Shown here piece by piece: positions 34,936 to 50,200 of a stretch of DNA of 64,000 nt. Numbering within the stretch: the stretch's first letter is position 1; each line of letters begins with the position of its first letter. Source of the stretch: Chionis minor. Lineage: Eukaryota > Chordata > Aves > Charadriiformes > Chionididae. The notes below the pieces were generated by a model. The model did not search any database and was not told where the DNA came from. It saw nothing but the letters and a program-made list of their open reading frames with translations. The stretch spans positions 62,001 to 126,000 of the forward strand of contig VZSF01006848.1 of assembly GCA_013398295.1 (NCBI GenBank), in the 5' to 3' direction. A program made the translations under genes and the position numbers.

Positions 34936-37900
34936 AATTAACAGTCTGGTTTACTTCCCTCTTTAGCGCTTCAAATCAAACTCCAGGTTTTGGAGGGTTA
35001 GGTGGTGAATGGCAGGTATTCTGCTTTTATTATTATTGCTGGAGTTACTATGGCTTTACAAAGGCACGCGCAAAGGATAATTAGCCTCCAGATTGCTTCC
35101 ATGGGATCTTCCCTGTTCCTCTAGCAGCTGTGCTCCTAGTTGCTGTTCTTCTTACCTCATTGATCTGCACTCTTTCTGTCTCCTCTGGTGTGTTGCTCTT
35201 GTCCTGGCTATAAGGAAGGCTGCCTGTTTCCAGTTGAGTAGTTTGAGGCCAGAAGGCACAATTAGATCATTTAGACCAGGGAGCACTAATCATGATGTGA
35301 AAAATGCATGAGCTAATTTAAAGCCCAGGCCAGACCATCCCTTTCCGCTGTTGCTCTGCAGGCAGGGTGCTGCCGGGCAGGAGCAAGGCCAGAATAGCAG
35401 AATAGGGTTGCCATAATAAACTAAAAAATTTGGATTGCTTCTAGTGAGAGTTTTGGTTACCAATAATGCACAGTGCTAAGTGGTAATACAATGCTATAAT
35501 CGTGGTAACAGATAACAACTATTGATATTATCCAGGTCAGTGAGAACCATGTCCCCTCAGTGAGGACTGTTGCAGTTGATTCCCTGAGAGTGTAGAATGG
35601 ACAGGAAAAAGACCAGACCACTGAGCATCTTCTCATTTCTGTCTTCTACCTTTCTTGCAAGGATATCCCTTGTTTTATGGTTGATGAATGGCACCTGTTT
35701 CTGGCTCACCAGCTGCAAGCGCTGAGCAAGTGACTGTCTTTATATCAGCTGGAAGTTTTTTATTCCTTGTTTCACTAATTCTCTGCTTGTTACCTCTCTC
35801 TGAACATCTGGATGTGTAGATGCTAATGGAGAGAGGGAGGAAAGGGACAACAAGGTGGAACAGCACGTCGCGTGTGGTATGTTGCATGTGTTTCTTCCAG
35901 AGCCACAATACAAGCTGAAGTTAGCATTTTTAATTATATTCCAATACACTGTGGAATGTGATTAAGCTGTTATGTAATATATTTTTGCAGAAGGTAGAAT
36001 GTGTTTAGTTTCAGCTAACAGCAGAGCAGCAACATACCTCCACATATGACTTGAAAATGTTTGTCCTAATACTTATAATTAACTTTTGCTATATTTAAAT
36101 AAGTGGTAAAGGGTTTGGGTTTCTGTTCTCTTTTTGCATCAGTGTGCAAATAGCTTCTTTCAGTATTTGAAGTTAAGACAAAGAAAACAAGAAAGCAAAC
36201 TCTTTTGCTGTGTCTGTTTACTGACTTTAAGCTTAACTGACAAGAGCTTATTCCAAATTTTTCTGTTAGAGCTGTATCTCTCAACATTTTTAAGAATGAG
36301 AAGTTCCTTTCAGTTCTGGTGGATTACCAGAGTGAGTGGTGGAGTTGCCAGTTGTCTGGGAGGAGGGTGAAACATGAGATACGCCTGGCTTCAATAAATA
36401 TTTTGGCCATGGGCAGTTATTTTTTAAGCGGAGGCTTGTGTTTTTTCTTCTCTGTAAGACATCAAGAAAGATAGACTCTACTCTGGGAATATATTCAACG
36501 TACTGAGGATGGGGGAACTGCCTGGAGCCAAGTTGCAGTGGGGGAAGAAGGGGCTGTTTTTCTAGTTTCAGGCTTGCGGCTTGCTTTCTGTAAAGCCAAG
36601 CTAAAAAAAAATAGGGTCTGTACAAGGCAGCTGGCTAGAAAAATCTATATAACACTACTTGGATTTGTTACAAATCCATTTGAGTTAGGTCCACCTAATT
36701 CAGCCACTTAAACCAAGCAAAAGCTTCTCTTCAAGGGACTGTTGAGGCAGCTGCAGGCTTTGTGGCATTCCTGGCAGGTTGAATGAATTGTATTGTAAAT
36801 TGATTAAGCCTTCGTTAATTGCTGATACATTCAGAGAAAGAAGTAGTAGGGCAGTCATGTGTAGCATCAGCTGCAGAAGAGAGTAAGTTTGGGATAAGGT
36901 TTACAGACAATCAAAATTGTTAACTGAGGGGAATATATCCACATGAAGTTGTGCTGGCAAGTTCCTGCTGTTCATGGTTTTGCAGGATTTGACCTCATTT
37001 TGCAGAAATGTTTAGACTGAATTATTAGAGTCCTGTGATTTTATGTGTGTAGGTGTTAGGCTGAATAACGAATGCTGTGTACTTCTGGTTATAAATGAAG
37101 TAATAATGTTTTTAGTTAATAATGGCATTTGAGAACTCTTCAGTTGAAATTAAGTAGGAACAGCAGTGATAAATTGCAAGACTGTACTTGCTATCAGCTT
37201 GAAAATAACCAGCTCTGTTTGAGTTTAGGAAATCCACAGTTGCCTTCAGTGATTCTTTTTCTGGGGAGGTTTCTCTTGAGAATAATAACTTAGTATCATC
37301 CCATATATTCAGTCCCCTTTGTCTGTGCAAAGACTATCAATCTATAGAATTAGTATTTTAAGATTACTTTGGGATTATATGAACCAGAATTTATATTGTG
37401 GGAGAACTAAAAGCAGTCTTGAAATAAAAAAGGAATGGTTTGATGGCAAGCAGGTTCTCCAAGTCAAGGGCCATTTTCTTCAGGTTATCTGAACTCTTTA
37501 GGTATGAGTCTTAAACTTAGCTTTAATTGAGCTCCTTTAGGTAGCTTAGAAAAAGATGTCTCATGAAGTGGCTGCTGTGGAAGATACTATGGAGTTTACA
37601 TCAGATTGTTGCTCTGATCGTGTTTATTGTGAAATTTCAGCTGACTGCCTGTTATGGGGAGTCCCACAGCTCATTGTCCTTTCTTCCTTTCTTTCTTCCA
37701 CTTGAGGAAGAAATCACAACCATGATTATATTGCACTTTACTTGGAAACATGATTGCATAATAGATTGCCTTGCTTGCAGAAAGATGCAGGCTCTAGTTG
37801 TCTGACTTCATCTTCCAAATACTGGCTCTGTCTCAGCAAAATTGATGAGCTTTCCAAGACCTGTGTTTTCTTCTCATGAATTTATGCACTAATTAATCTT

Positions 37901-38202
37901 TTACTGTCTTGTTCTCTCAAAATAAAATATCTTTTCCCGCTCTTTAATTGCTTACATGTGGTTTTCTGCCCCTCCCTCCAGTTCTCCATTTTCACTTTGA
38001 AAATAGTCTGCTTTTGGTCAGTACACAGTCTGATCTCATCAGTACTCTTGTCTTTGAGGTAAAATAATCTCACTAGTCCTTTTTGTGTAAAGAGATGGAA
38101 GGATTGAGTGTTTTGGGGTTTTTTCTTTTTTTTTTTTTCCCTGCAATATCATACTGGTAACTGCTCAATTTGTTGCTTAGTATAAGTTTAACTTATTTTC
38201 AG
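34936..38202. other. Presumed first intron of gene 2
   Basis: Between the CpG island and the first coding exon. No recognised exon, RNA gene or clear repeat family. Confidence 0.45.
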
Positions 38203-38221
38203 GATCGCTGCCTATGAAGAG

Positions 38222-38268
38222 ATGATTGCACCGCTACCTTGCAGAGCTATTGCTGCCATTCTATTCAG
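38222..38268 (+). CDS. Gene 2 coding exon 1 (start)
   Basis: The exon runs 38203-38268, with acceptor ttttcag and donor gtgaac. An upstream ATG at 38214 meets a stop after three codons. ATG at 38222 opens [10 protein letters not shown] and ends with two bases of an Arg codon, in phase with exon 2. ATG at 40943 in exon 2 is a possible alternative start. Confidence 0.65.
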
Positions 38269-41200
38269 GTGAACAGATTTCTGGCTTCTCCCTGCATATA
38301 TTTGTTTCTACTTCCCAGAGTTAAAATTGCATTGTTTGAATTGACCCACCTTTTTTTCCCAAGCAAGCCTGGGCTCAAATGAATCACTTTTCCTGATGCT
38401 TGATTTGCTTTAAGTCTTTGTTGTTTCCTTCCTTACCCCCATGTAAGAAATTCAACTCCACTAAAAATCATGTCATTGTTATTCTCTTCCCCCCCCTCCC
38501 TTTTTTTTAATTCCTCCCTGACTGTGAGCCCCACACTGTTGTAAAGTTGTCTTGCCCTTTGTACTGGCCCTCAGAGAAGCAGTCTAAGGTGCCAGGCTTT
38601 TAGACAGATACAACTTCCATGTGAAATCGGGGGGGGTGAGGGGGGCAGATTTCTTGAACAGAAGGATGCTATAATCTCATAATGCTGTAATTCTCTAGGC
38701 ATGCACTTAGCACAGCAGTATCACCTTAGAAAATAATTCTAATGCAAGTACAGGCACAAAATTTTATAGTTTAGTAGGGTTTTTCCAATATCTGATTGCT
38801 TGCCCCTATGATTTCTAACCTGTCCTCAGAAGATCATTGTCAATAAAGCTATGGGAGCTCAACTATGGTGTAAATCCATATTAGGTCTTGTAAATTAAAG
38901 TTAGCTAATTAGTGGCATGTATTTTCCTAATGTTTTGCACTTATCTGATCCATCAAGCAGATGTTGTAAAATCACTTAGTAATATTAGCTGCCAAATGAT
39001 TTTTAGGACCATCTTAACTACATACTTATTTAATGTCTTCATGTTTGTAAACAATGAGAGCAGTCTCTGAGTGGAAGTCTCTGGCTATGCCTTTAGCATT
39101 ATTATTTCCAGAAATAGCTTTCTAGGCAATTCTGTAAAGGTTTTTATATATATATATATATATACACACACATCTGTATATATAGCATGTTTTGTGTTCT
39201 ACTTTCTTTCAACCCTATTGCTTTCAAGTTTTCTTGGTGTTTCGTAACTAAACATTTGTGCTTTCTTCCTCCATGTATTGCTGAAAAATGATCACTTTCA
39301 TCTCTAAGCATGGTTATTTTATAACATACAGTAATGCTACATAAAAACGTAGGATACAGACTTGGAACTGTGAGGAGTAGGTTACTTGAGGCGGAACTTG
39401 TCCTTGACCCTATCTTAATCCACAAGCAGGATTACCACAGGGATCAGCCAATATCCAACACTTAACACCATGAGAAAACAAAGTGCTAGGATGGGGCTGC
39501 AGACATCAGTAAAAGCAGATTTCATCATTTGCTAGTGGTTTGTTGTTTGTTTTTTCCTTTTCCTGGTTTTTAATGTAACAGAGAGAGGTGGGGAACAGTA
39601 CTCGTGTCCCCAGCTTGGGAAGAAGAATGCCCAGGTGACTGAAACGGGCTGTTGGGAGCGGCTTATTTCCATGGTCCTTTAGCGACCTTCCTGCTGCAGC
39701 TCTAACTGGATGCATTAGCGCTCTGAAAGGATGCAGTACACCAGTATAGCGCCCTGTAACTCTTAGGAGATACAACCTTGGCAAATAGAAAATTCTCCTT
39801 TCCTCAAAATGAGTAATCCAAGTATAACAATGCAAATTGTCCACACTGCTTCTAAAGCAAGGTTTCTGCACAATTCTGTAAATCAGTGTTGTAACCTAGT
39901 AGTAGAATGTACAAAAAGTCCAGCTGGAACTTTGCTCTTGGATGATTAAATCCCCATAGCCGCTGGTTACTGATTTACAACTGGGAGTTCACAGTCATGT
40001 GTTACAGAAAGACCTGTGTGTTGTGTTTGTCTGTTAGAGGTGATGGTTATTTTTTCATTCAAAAACATGTTTTTGTAGACAAGATCTTTGCACCAAAACT
40101 GCAAATCCTGGAATGATTGCAGGAGCTTTCTCAGTCTGTGCTAGCGAGTTGCTGCTGCCCCATGTCCTGCAAAATTAGTACATATTGCAGTGATAACTCA
40201 AGTGAAAAATCAATCCACAGTTAGGTTTTAAGACTATTGATCTGCAGTACTTGGAGGAACACATAGCTTCAAATGTTCTAGCCACATTTATATAAATAGT
40301 ATGGTATATATGTGTAAAAAGATTATGTTTTCTGCAGATATTAAATGTGATTGATGCTGGAGTGGGGCCTGGTTGGCATCTTAGAATGGCAGTAGAGAAG
40401 ATGGCTTCAAGTTCAAGTGTGCTTGAGTTGGAATGGAGATTTGTTTAGGTTTTTCTGCTTCCTTTCCAAATATAATTAAAACTGTTTTATTCACTGGAGA
40501 TAAGATATTAAAAAAAATGCCAGAGTGGCTTTTGAACATATCCTGAATTTTCATAGAATTTATGAAACTTAGAAACACTATTTTTTTTCTCAGCTCTTTG
40601 AAGTTTTTGATATATTTTGAAATCTATGCAGCTGATTCAAGATGAAAATTCCTGGGTCAAATGACTGAGGTGACAGCCTTCACTTACGTCCTTGCTTCTT
40701 GGGCTGTAGAAGGGCTACTGCTGCCTCTGACTAGGGTGATCTAGGTGGTAGAGATGGGAGAAATGGAACCAGTAGAAGTCTGTTCTTCGTCTCTGACTGA
40801 AAGCGGGGCTGGGAAACAAAGTTTCCTGATATTTTGTGTTTCATGCTTCAGATCTGCTGCCAGACAGCTCCCATCACTCTCCAACCTGTACAAGTCACAT
40901 ATGTAAAAAGTTATTTTGTTGTGTTTCAGGAGGTACCTCCTAATGGCACTGACTTCATGTGTGTTCTGGAACACGTTTGGCTTGAGTGCAGCTATGGACT
41001 CTAAACCAAATATACTTTTGTTTCTGGCTGATGATCTTGGCATCGGAGATATAGGTTGTTATGGGAACGATACTATAAGGTAAAAGATCTCTCAGTACAA
41101 TACATTTAACACTACAGAACACTTATCCTGGGTAATTAAGCCTGACTGTAAAATAAGAAATGTTCTTAATCCAAGGCTCTAGTAATTGTGTGTTTAAGTA

Positions 41201-44200
41201 CTTGTATATATGCACATAGGATTGGGGCCCAAGTAAACAGTGTGCAGTGGGGAGGGGAAAAAAAAAAGACAACCGTATTTTCATTTTGGTTTTTAAGTTC
41301 TTTCTGGAAATTCCTCCCACCCCATTCTCTCTGTTTTAGTGCTTCAGCTGCTTGTTTTAGTGTTACAGTCACTGTTTTCTCTCCTGATGCATGAATTTCT
41401 GTGTTCCTTTTCATGTGTAGTTAAGCCTTACTCTATCTACCCAGTGGTTTTCCAAAAGCCCTCATCCACTTGCTTGCTGTCTCCTCCAAAACATTCTGAT
41501 CCAGATTCGTGCGGACTGACCCACATAGTTTATTATGTGATTATGTGCCTTCAAAACTAGTGATTAAATTCCTTCAAAACTAAAAAGGCAAAGCAGATGT
41601 GACTGGGTATTGCGAGCACATTTTACAAGCCTCAACTCATGTTCTTCAAGCGGAGCACAGATATTTTGTTGACATGCTTTGGGTGCACCTCCCTCACGTG
41701 ATGTTGGTGGGGCTGTACTGAGAAGCGGGAATGTGCTCATGGAGCTCCATTGTCGTCCTCTGCTGGTGGTGGAGACAGGAGGAGGTCTCTTTCACTCTTC
41801 ATGGTGGTGTAGTCCATCCTCCTGTGAGAGTTAGGCTCCCATACAACTGTAACTATGTAATAATATCCCTGTATTATGAAATAAATAGCACATGTTAAAA
41901 ACACAGAACAGAAAGTCTTGGTTCCTAGAGCTGCTGACACCCTGGGAGATTCTCTGGCTCAATGAACTCTGAAATTTAGGGTCCAAATGTGCTGGCAAAA
42001 GTCATCTGTTGGAAGCATTGGAATAGAAAGATAGCAGCCTTTCTTAGTTTTATTTTCAAGCTAAACAGTACCATGATGCCTAGGTTTCGTTTCAGTGTTG
42101 TGAAATGTGCTCTGGCTGTGTCCTCAGAATGGATTATCCAGCAGCTCCAACCCACTTCACCCACTGTATCAAACTTCTTATTATGTCTGTCCAGGAGCAT
42201 GTAAAGATGAGACAAGATTTTTTTAAAAATTCATTTATTTTTTTAAGGAACTGTTCAAAACCTCTAGTTCTTCTTGGCAATTTATTAAAATAAGTTTCAG
42301 GTTACCTTGCTTCTATTAAAGTCGAAACTGTTTTTTAGGACCCCGAACATTGACCGCCTAGCAAGAGAAGGAGTGAAACTTACTCAGCACATTGCCGCAG
42401 CTCCACTTTGCACTCCGAGCAGAGCAGCTTTTCTCACTGGCAGATACGCCATTAGATCAGGTTGGGCCCATCTTGAATTACAAATTTCTGCATATGGTGC
42501 TGAGGTACTGCAATAGCTGATAGGTATTGGAACAGGAGAATTAAGTGATTTCCACATCCCAGGAGAGAAGATACACTGCTGGAGGCTTCAGCCTTCTCTG
42601 AGTAACTTCTGTATGGGAACCACTGCCTCACCAGCTGACAGATATTTATATTTAGCCTGATTTTATAGGGTGTGGGAGCTCTATATGATTAAAACAGATA
42701 GGTATGGAGAAATGGCAACAGCAGTAATATCTGTTGTTTCCTTACTGTAACACAGCCTAGGGCAAACTGATGGAATTCCTCTTGATAGTGGTGGTTAGAG
42801 ATAAGGGCTTGAAACAGGGCTCCTGAGAGAAATGAGTAAGTTCATTGCCTACAAAGTGCAGAAAGTCATAAAACTCCACTGAAAAATTGAGTGTTTATCC
42901 ATTCTCCACCTACCGAAGGTGCCTTATAAAGGACTTTGTTGATATTCAACTCTCACTAGGTGTTATATAGGAAAATCAGTTGCCTGCTTTGAGCTGAAAG
43001 TGCAAAATCAGTGTGTGTTGGGTGAACTCGATATCTCCCCTAACATGATACAACATCCCTCTGAGGTAGGCAAATGTAACTGTTATCCCTCCTTTTAAAT
43101 GAAGAGCAGAGGGACTAAATTATCATAGTTGCTCAGACAGGCAGAGAACAAAACCTAGTCTATACTGTCACCAGTGATTTATTTCAGTTTGATGGTAAAA
43201 CTGGTGCCAAGCAGTATTTGTTTTGAAACATAACTCTCTGACTACCTGAAGTACTTAGACACACTGATGTGGCTGCCTACATGATGTGCTTGGGTTTACA
43301 TCTTGTGAGGAACTCCATTGGCTTCAGGTTGAGCTCCTGACGTGGAGGCTGGCAGGAGCAGCCCAGCCTCCGCTGGCAGAGTGTGAAAGGCTGGTAGGAA
43401 TGACCGGAGCTGTTTCTGTCAGGGATGGCGTCCAGCAACAGGTACCGAGCGCTGCAGTGGAACGCTGGGTCAGGAGGGCTCCCTGCTAATGAAACGACTT
43501 TTGCCAGGCTGCTACAGGAACAAGGCTATACCACTGGACTCGTAGGTAAGGGGAGGTATTTTTGTGTGATCTCGAAGAATGAGCTAGTTATATGAAGGGA
43601 ATTTAGGGAACGTATTCACCAAAAATGGTCAGTTAATCCACAGACATGAATCCTCGTCAAAAGGCTGAGGAGGCAAAAACCCTCTTATTTGCAAGAAGAC
43701 TAACAATACCGCAGTCTAAAGAGTTTTAAGACAATGCTAATGCCCGTACAGGGCACTCAAAACAGGAAGAATTTAAAACTGTCTCATTATGAGTGAGCAT
43801 TTATTTTACTTGGCCTAATATTTTTCAAAGGTTGCTCCACTGTGACAGTTTTGTTAATGTAGATTGTTCCAAACAAGACAGTGTCTTTAAGTATTTCATC
43901 TGCCTTTAGGAGGCAAGAGGCAGAGAAACAAAAGAGGATAGGGAAGGAAAAGAACAAAATTTGTAGCTGCAGAAAAGAAGATGTCTCAGATGAGGTTGTT
44001 TCCCAAAGAGGCATGATACAGTGGCTGTTTCCTCAGATGAAGCCAAAATACAAAGGTGTCAGGGAAATGCTTCCCCAGAGCACCTTCCTCTCTGTGACTT
44101 TGGTCAGACCTCAACAGTTTCAAGATTCATCATTCTTCTGCCAAATATCTCTAAAATCAGCTGGCAAAACCTCTCTTTTCCCTTGCGTTCACTTTTATTG

Positions 44201-47200
44201 CCGTCAAGTGACAGACACTCCTGCAATGGATCTGTTCACGTGTTCGCAATGTAAATGGGTAGGCAGCATAAGCACTGTGTCCCTTAAAGCCAGGGATTTG
44301 GAGACAGCTGTGCCAAATTCATTGTCATTTCCAAGTGCTGGAAAGAGATGCAGCTGCATTGAATCACGAGCTAATGAACTGTAGTCTTCTTTCTAGCTGA
44401 GTCTGTAATTACTTGGCAATCACATACCCCAGCAAACCTCAGGGTCCTTTGATCCAGCACATTTTCTAAGCAGATACCAGCTTTTGTCTACTTGCTCAAC
44501 TTTGGGCAGGGATAGAGTGAAAGGTTTGTTTCACAACAGCCTTTTCTCCTTTTCATATGGAGTCAGGACATGCCTTTGAAATCATCTTCCTGAGTCTGGT
44601 GATCAAGATATCTGTTACCATCAGCCAAAAGTTTAGTGAATCTTCCAGTAAAGTGGTAACATGATGTTAAAATGAAGCTGCAAGTAAACAATTGACAATT
44701 GTATTAAAGCAAGCAGTGAGTCAGAGTACCTCAAATCCCTGATCCTCCTTGAAAGTTAATGAAATCTGATCTATGTGACCCTTAGCTGAGTAGCTAAGCA
44801 TCTTGCAGATGTCTCTGTTTATCCCATGTCCCCATGTCCATTTGGTGATCGTGCATTATGGTATGACATTGACCTGGTCAGGCACTGATTTTACCGAACA
44901 CCCTTGTGCACAAGGAGAATGCATTGATACTCTGTTAAAAAATGGGAGTGGCTTGCCTAATTCCCAAAAAGATGTTGACGATGCTACCTTGGGCTCCTTT
45001 TGAGTTGTCTACCTTAGTGTTCTAATTTCTTTTATGCTTTAAAACTTTCAGGAAAGTGGCATCAAGGTGTAAACTGTGAATCCTTCAATGACCATTGTCA
45101 TCATCCTCTAAATCATGGGTTTGACTACTACTATGGTATGCCTTTCACACTTCTAAACAACTGTCAAGAAAACAAACCTCCAGAGCTGGATGTAGCCCTT
45201 CAAGCTAAGCTTTGGCTTTACAGTCAGATAATTATTCTTGCTGTGCTCACTCTCACTGCTGCAAAACTGACTGGTCTGATTGCCATCCGCTGGAAGATAA
45301 TTGCCTGTTTTACTTTGGCGGGCAGCCTTTTCTTCATTTCTTGGTATTCCAGTTATGGCTTTGTGCAATATTGGAACTGTATCCTGATGAGGAACCACGA
45401 TGTCACTGAGCAGCCGATGAGGTTAGAGCGGACTTCTTCCCTCATGCTGAAGGAGGCAGTGTCATTTATCAAAAGGTAAATCACAGAATCACTGGGGTTG
45501 GAAGGGACCTCTGGAGATCATTTAGTCCAACCCCCCTCGCAGAGCAGGTCCACATACAGCAGGTTGCACAAAATGGCGTCCAGGTGGGTTTGGAATGTCT
45601 CCACAGTCAGAGACTCCACCACCACTCAGAGCAGCCTGTTCCAGTGCTCTGCCACCCTCAAAGGAAAGAAGTTCCTCCTCATCTTCAGATGGAACTTCCC
45701 ATGTTCAAGTTTGTGCCAGTTACCGCTTGTTCTATCACTGGGCACCACTGAAGAAAGACTGGTCCTATCCTCCCGTCACCCTCCCTTTAAGTACTTATAA
45801 GCATTTATGAGATCCCTCCTCAGTCTTCTCTTCTCCAGACTCAAAAGACCCAACTCCCTCAGCCTTTTCACATAAGAAAGATGCTCCAGTCCCCTAATCA
45901 TCTTTCTAGCCCTTTGCTGTACCCCCTCCAGCAGTTCCCTGTTCTTCTTAAACTGGGGAGCCCAGAACTGGACACCGTACTCCAGATGTGGCCTCACCAG
46001 GGCAGAGTAAACGGGGAGAGTGAGCTCCCTTGACCTGCTTGCCACACTCTTCTTGATGCACCCCAGGATGCCATTGGCCTTCTTGGCCACAAGGGCACAT
46101 TGCTGGCTCATGGTCATCCTGTTGTCCACCAGGACTCCCAGGATCCTTTCCCAAGAGCTGCTTTCTGGTAGGTCAGCCCCCAGCCTGTACTGCTGCATGG
46201 GTTTGTTCCTTCCCAGGTGCAGGACCCTACACTTTCCTTTGTTGAACCTTCTTAGGTTTCTCTCTCCATTTTCTGTAGTTTTCTTTAAAGGGCCCAGGAT
46301 GTTCTAGTCACTTGGAATAGAGAATTTTTCTCCAGTAACTATACCTGTATCGCAGTAACTGTTTTGAAATTCGTATCCAAGCTCTCTATTTAGAAACCCA
46401 ATGCACTTAAATTTGAATTGCAACTGTCTCACATTGGAAGCTACAGTAAATCAGATGGATTTTAACCAAATGATACATGACCATCTCACTGTGCCCTGTA
46501 ATATGCAAATGCTATAGTGCTCCAAAGTTAACCAGCTAATTGTTACACTTTGCTCTACAAGCCTTATTTGTCCTCTTTTTCATAAACCCGATAAAACATC
46601 CAGATAAAATGTGTGATGCACAAAATTATTTTATGTGAAAATCTTAAAACACTTCAAATCTATTATAAAAATACATAGGTTGAGAAGGAAGCCAAGTAAG
46701 ATCATTAATTTTCTAGATTCAAGTTCTGCCTGCACAGCCTTCTATATTTCTGTGCTTCAAGTGTCTTTCTGTAAAACAGAGAAAGTAACTATTCTTTTCT
46801 TAAAGTTTGTGAAAACAAATACTGAAAATTTCTAAGACGGCCACTTACAATTTATACACTTACATTAGTTTTCACAAATGAGAATGAATATTAAAGTAAA
46901 TATGAGACTATATCCAGCTGCATTTAATTAGAAAGGCATCAGAGTTAGGCATCTGATTTGTTTAAGCACTGTGCAAATACTATGCCTGTTTACACACTGG
47001 AATTTGAAAATAACCTGACTGAAAATTATCTTTCTTGACAGTTTTCTTTTTGCATGAAACGTGCGCAACTGTGACCAGTGGGGATGCACTAGATGTGGGT
47101 ACAGTCTAGACCCAACGTGTGTGTCTGTGCATAGATGAATATGGAACTTTTCAAAATATTCCAAACACACTCCAAAAAAAAGATTTTATTTTTGGTTTGT

Positions 47201-50200
47201 TTTTAAGAAACAGGCATGGACCTTTCCTCCTCTTTGTTTCCTTTTTGCATGTTCACACCCCACTCTTTACCACAAAAAAATTTCGTGGGAAGAGCCGTCA
47301 TGGTTTATACGGAGACAATGTAGAAGAAATGGACTGGATGGTGGGTAAGTATTCTTCATGAAGGATTGGTTTCCAATGCATATGTTGGAAAGCAGGAAAG
47401 CAAATAAGGCAAAAATACCTACAGAAATATAAGCTATTAAAAACTTTAGGGCATTGTAAAAGATTATTATTATTGAGCTGTTATAAATGTGGCTTGATCT
47501 TTCTAATTGTTTAATAGGAACCTTTTTGTCTCTCTTCTTAAATTTAAGGCAAAATTCTGGATTTGCTTGACAAAGAAGGTTTGAAAAATCATACATTGAC
47601 ATATTTTGCCTCTGATCACGGGGGACACTTGGAGGCTCAGGATAGATCTGCCCAGCTAGGTGGCTGGAACGGTATTTATAAAGGTAGGAAAAACACTATG
47701 ACTTTACATGAACGTTAGAATCGGAAACGTAATGACTTTTTCTGGCTGAAGCTATCAAGGCTGGAGTGAGTTGCATTTTTAGCTTGAAATAGAGGTGACA
47801 TACAGAGGTGCTTTAAATTCACCTTTTCTTTCAGTAAAGTGCAAGCACTATTACACATTTCTTTGACAAAGGTATTATGTAGCTCAATGCCTGTAAATTA
47901 TTTGATGTTCTCAAGTTAAAGGCACTAGAAGAAATGTGATAGTTCCCTATATTGAATTCTCTCTCTCTCAAGCTTTTTTTCCTCTCTCCACAATAGGACT
48001 GTTTCCTGATGTGCTCATTTCTTTTTCTCATTCTGTTGCAGAAATCATTGCTCTTCAGCTAATCAATACAGAATAGAGTAAGGACACAGTGTCATGACTT
48101 GCAGCAACAATTTATTCCCCATATGCTTTTATATTCCTCCCAAAATCTGTGACTGGCATAAAATCCAAATGGCCTTGGTGGTCTAAAAGGATCTCGGTCT
48201 TTACGTCCTGCTCATCCCTTTCTGCTGTGAATCATTTTTCAACCTGCTGAGCAGTGCAGTGGGGTTTTCTCCAGCCAAAAGTATATGCATGCTTTGCATT
48301 TTCTCCCACCTGCCTCAACAGCCCTCTGTCATCAGACCACCTCATCCTGTGACCTGTCAGGAACACAGAATCCTCTAGGTTGGAAGGGACCTTGCGTCCA
48401 ACCGTCACATGATAATAGGTGTCAAGGCTTAGGCTCTGTTATCACTACTACATCCACCTCTTGCCCAAAATCTTGATGTTTTTTATTTTCTGAAAACAGG
48501 TTTCTTCCATTTCAAAACCCTCTTGAGCAGCTCCACGGGGCACAGCAGAGATCAAAGACGGGGAATTTTTGGCTCCCATAAGGTGGATGTTCTGCTGCTG
48601 AGCAATGGAGGTTGCTGGCTCTTATGAAAGGGAAGGACTTTCAGCTAGTCTGTTCATCCTCCATCTCACTTCCTGCTTCTGCTTGAGAAAGTACTTTTCT
48701 TTGTGGATAAGACTGAGTCATAAGCCTGATGGGATCTGACAAAGACAATGCTTATTCCATGTTGAATATATGAATTAAAACAGGTTTATTCTTTGAGAGT
48801 TAAGTAAATATTGTCTTCATATAGCCAACATCAGGATGCTTAATTAGGTTAGTTTCTGTTAGTAGCAAGTTGAGAAAAGATGTTTTCCTGCCATTTGAAG
48901 TAAAGCATATATGGTGCGATTTCATAGGTTTGGATTTTTTGCTTCTGAGTTAAGAGATGTCGCATTAAGTATTGGGAGAGTCAGATCCAAATCTCAGTTT
49001 CGAAAAGGAAGAGATGCATAAGGCATATGGAACTATAAGGGCTAAGGACACATATTTGAAGGGAATCCATGGCTATAAAAAGAGTATTTTTTTTAGCTGT
49101 TTATTAAACTAGGGTACTAATTTGTAAGCCGTGCATAGGTGTAAAGAGAATATCAAGTATTTCTTTAGTCTGGTGAGTTCTTCCCATTTCCAGTTCTCCT
49201 TTTTTTTTTACTTGGAAGCTCTTCAGTAACACAGATGAATGCAGGCAACCCACAAAATGAAGGGTAACAGGAGGTTGAAGCCATTTTATTGTGATTAAAC
49301 ATAGGTTTTCAAAGGTAGATTTATTATTCCTACCCTCAGCTGTGGTGAAAGTTAAAATAAAGATTACTTCCCCCTCTCTTTCTAGGTTTGGATGAGTTAT
49401 ATGCCACGTTCTGAGGCCTTCTAAAGTATTTGAAGTCCAATGCAAATTGAGAGTCAAATCTGTTGGACAAGCAGTGTATTACTGCATCTTTTTCTGTACA
49501 TTCAAATGCAACAAGCCAATGAAGAGGTTTGTGTTTGCCTCTGAAATGCCAAATGTTGATTTATTTCACTGCAGGTGGAAAGGGCATGGGAGGCTGGGAA
49601 GGAGGGATCCGTGTGCCAGGAGTATTTAGGTGGCCAGGAGTGTTACCTGCAGGCACAGTTATTGATGAACCTACCAGTCTTATGGATATTTATCCCACAC
49701 TTGTTCATCTGGCTGGAGGAATATTGCCACAGGACAGGTATGGAGATGTTTTCAACAGGAGGAACTGATATGAGAGTTAACTGCTAAAAATTTACTGTGT
49801 TTCTTGTCATCCTTGGAGATCCCACAAATACTGCTTAGCCTCGAGCCTGGTCTGAGATTTTAAGTTAGTGTGCAAACTCTCCCAGATATGCCTACAAGTG
49901 TGCTCATGGCCAGAGAAATTGTTCCTGCCAGAGACCAGGCGTTGGTTTCAAAGCCAGGTTCCTGAATGAGTTCAGGAAGGAATTGGTAGATGAGGTTGTT
50001 TTGGTACTAACAACCAACTGACTTGACTTAAGAGTAGGACACTTACAAATATGTCCTAGAGTCATTAAACCCTTCCTTGCTCAACAGTTTTCTTTAGCAA
50101 TTTTCAATGGATTTTAAATGTAGACAATTATGAGATTGGTATTGATTTCCTGAATAAATTATTTTTTTTCTGCTAGACTGAGCTCTAAATATTGTTTACA

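Noticed and set aside
35230..35300. Possible CR1 tail fragment
   Set aside because: Only a few words resemble CR1 and the tail repeat is absent.
43881..44384. 167-codon plus-strand frame in intron 4 of gene 2
   Set aside because: No family resemblance, and it sits between two well-supported exons of the same gene.
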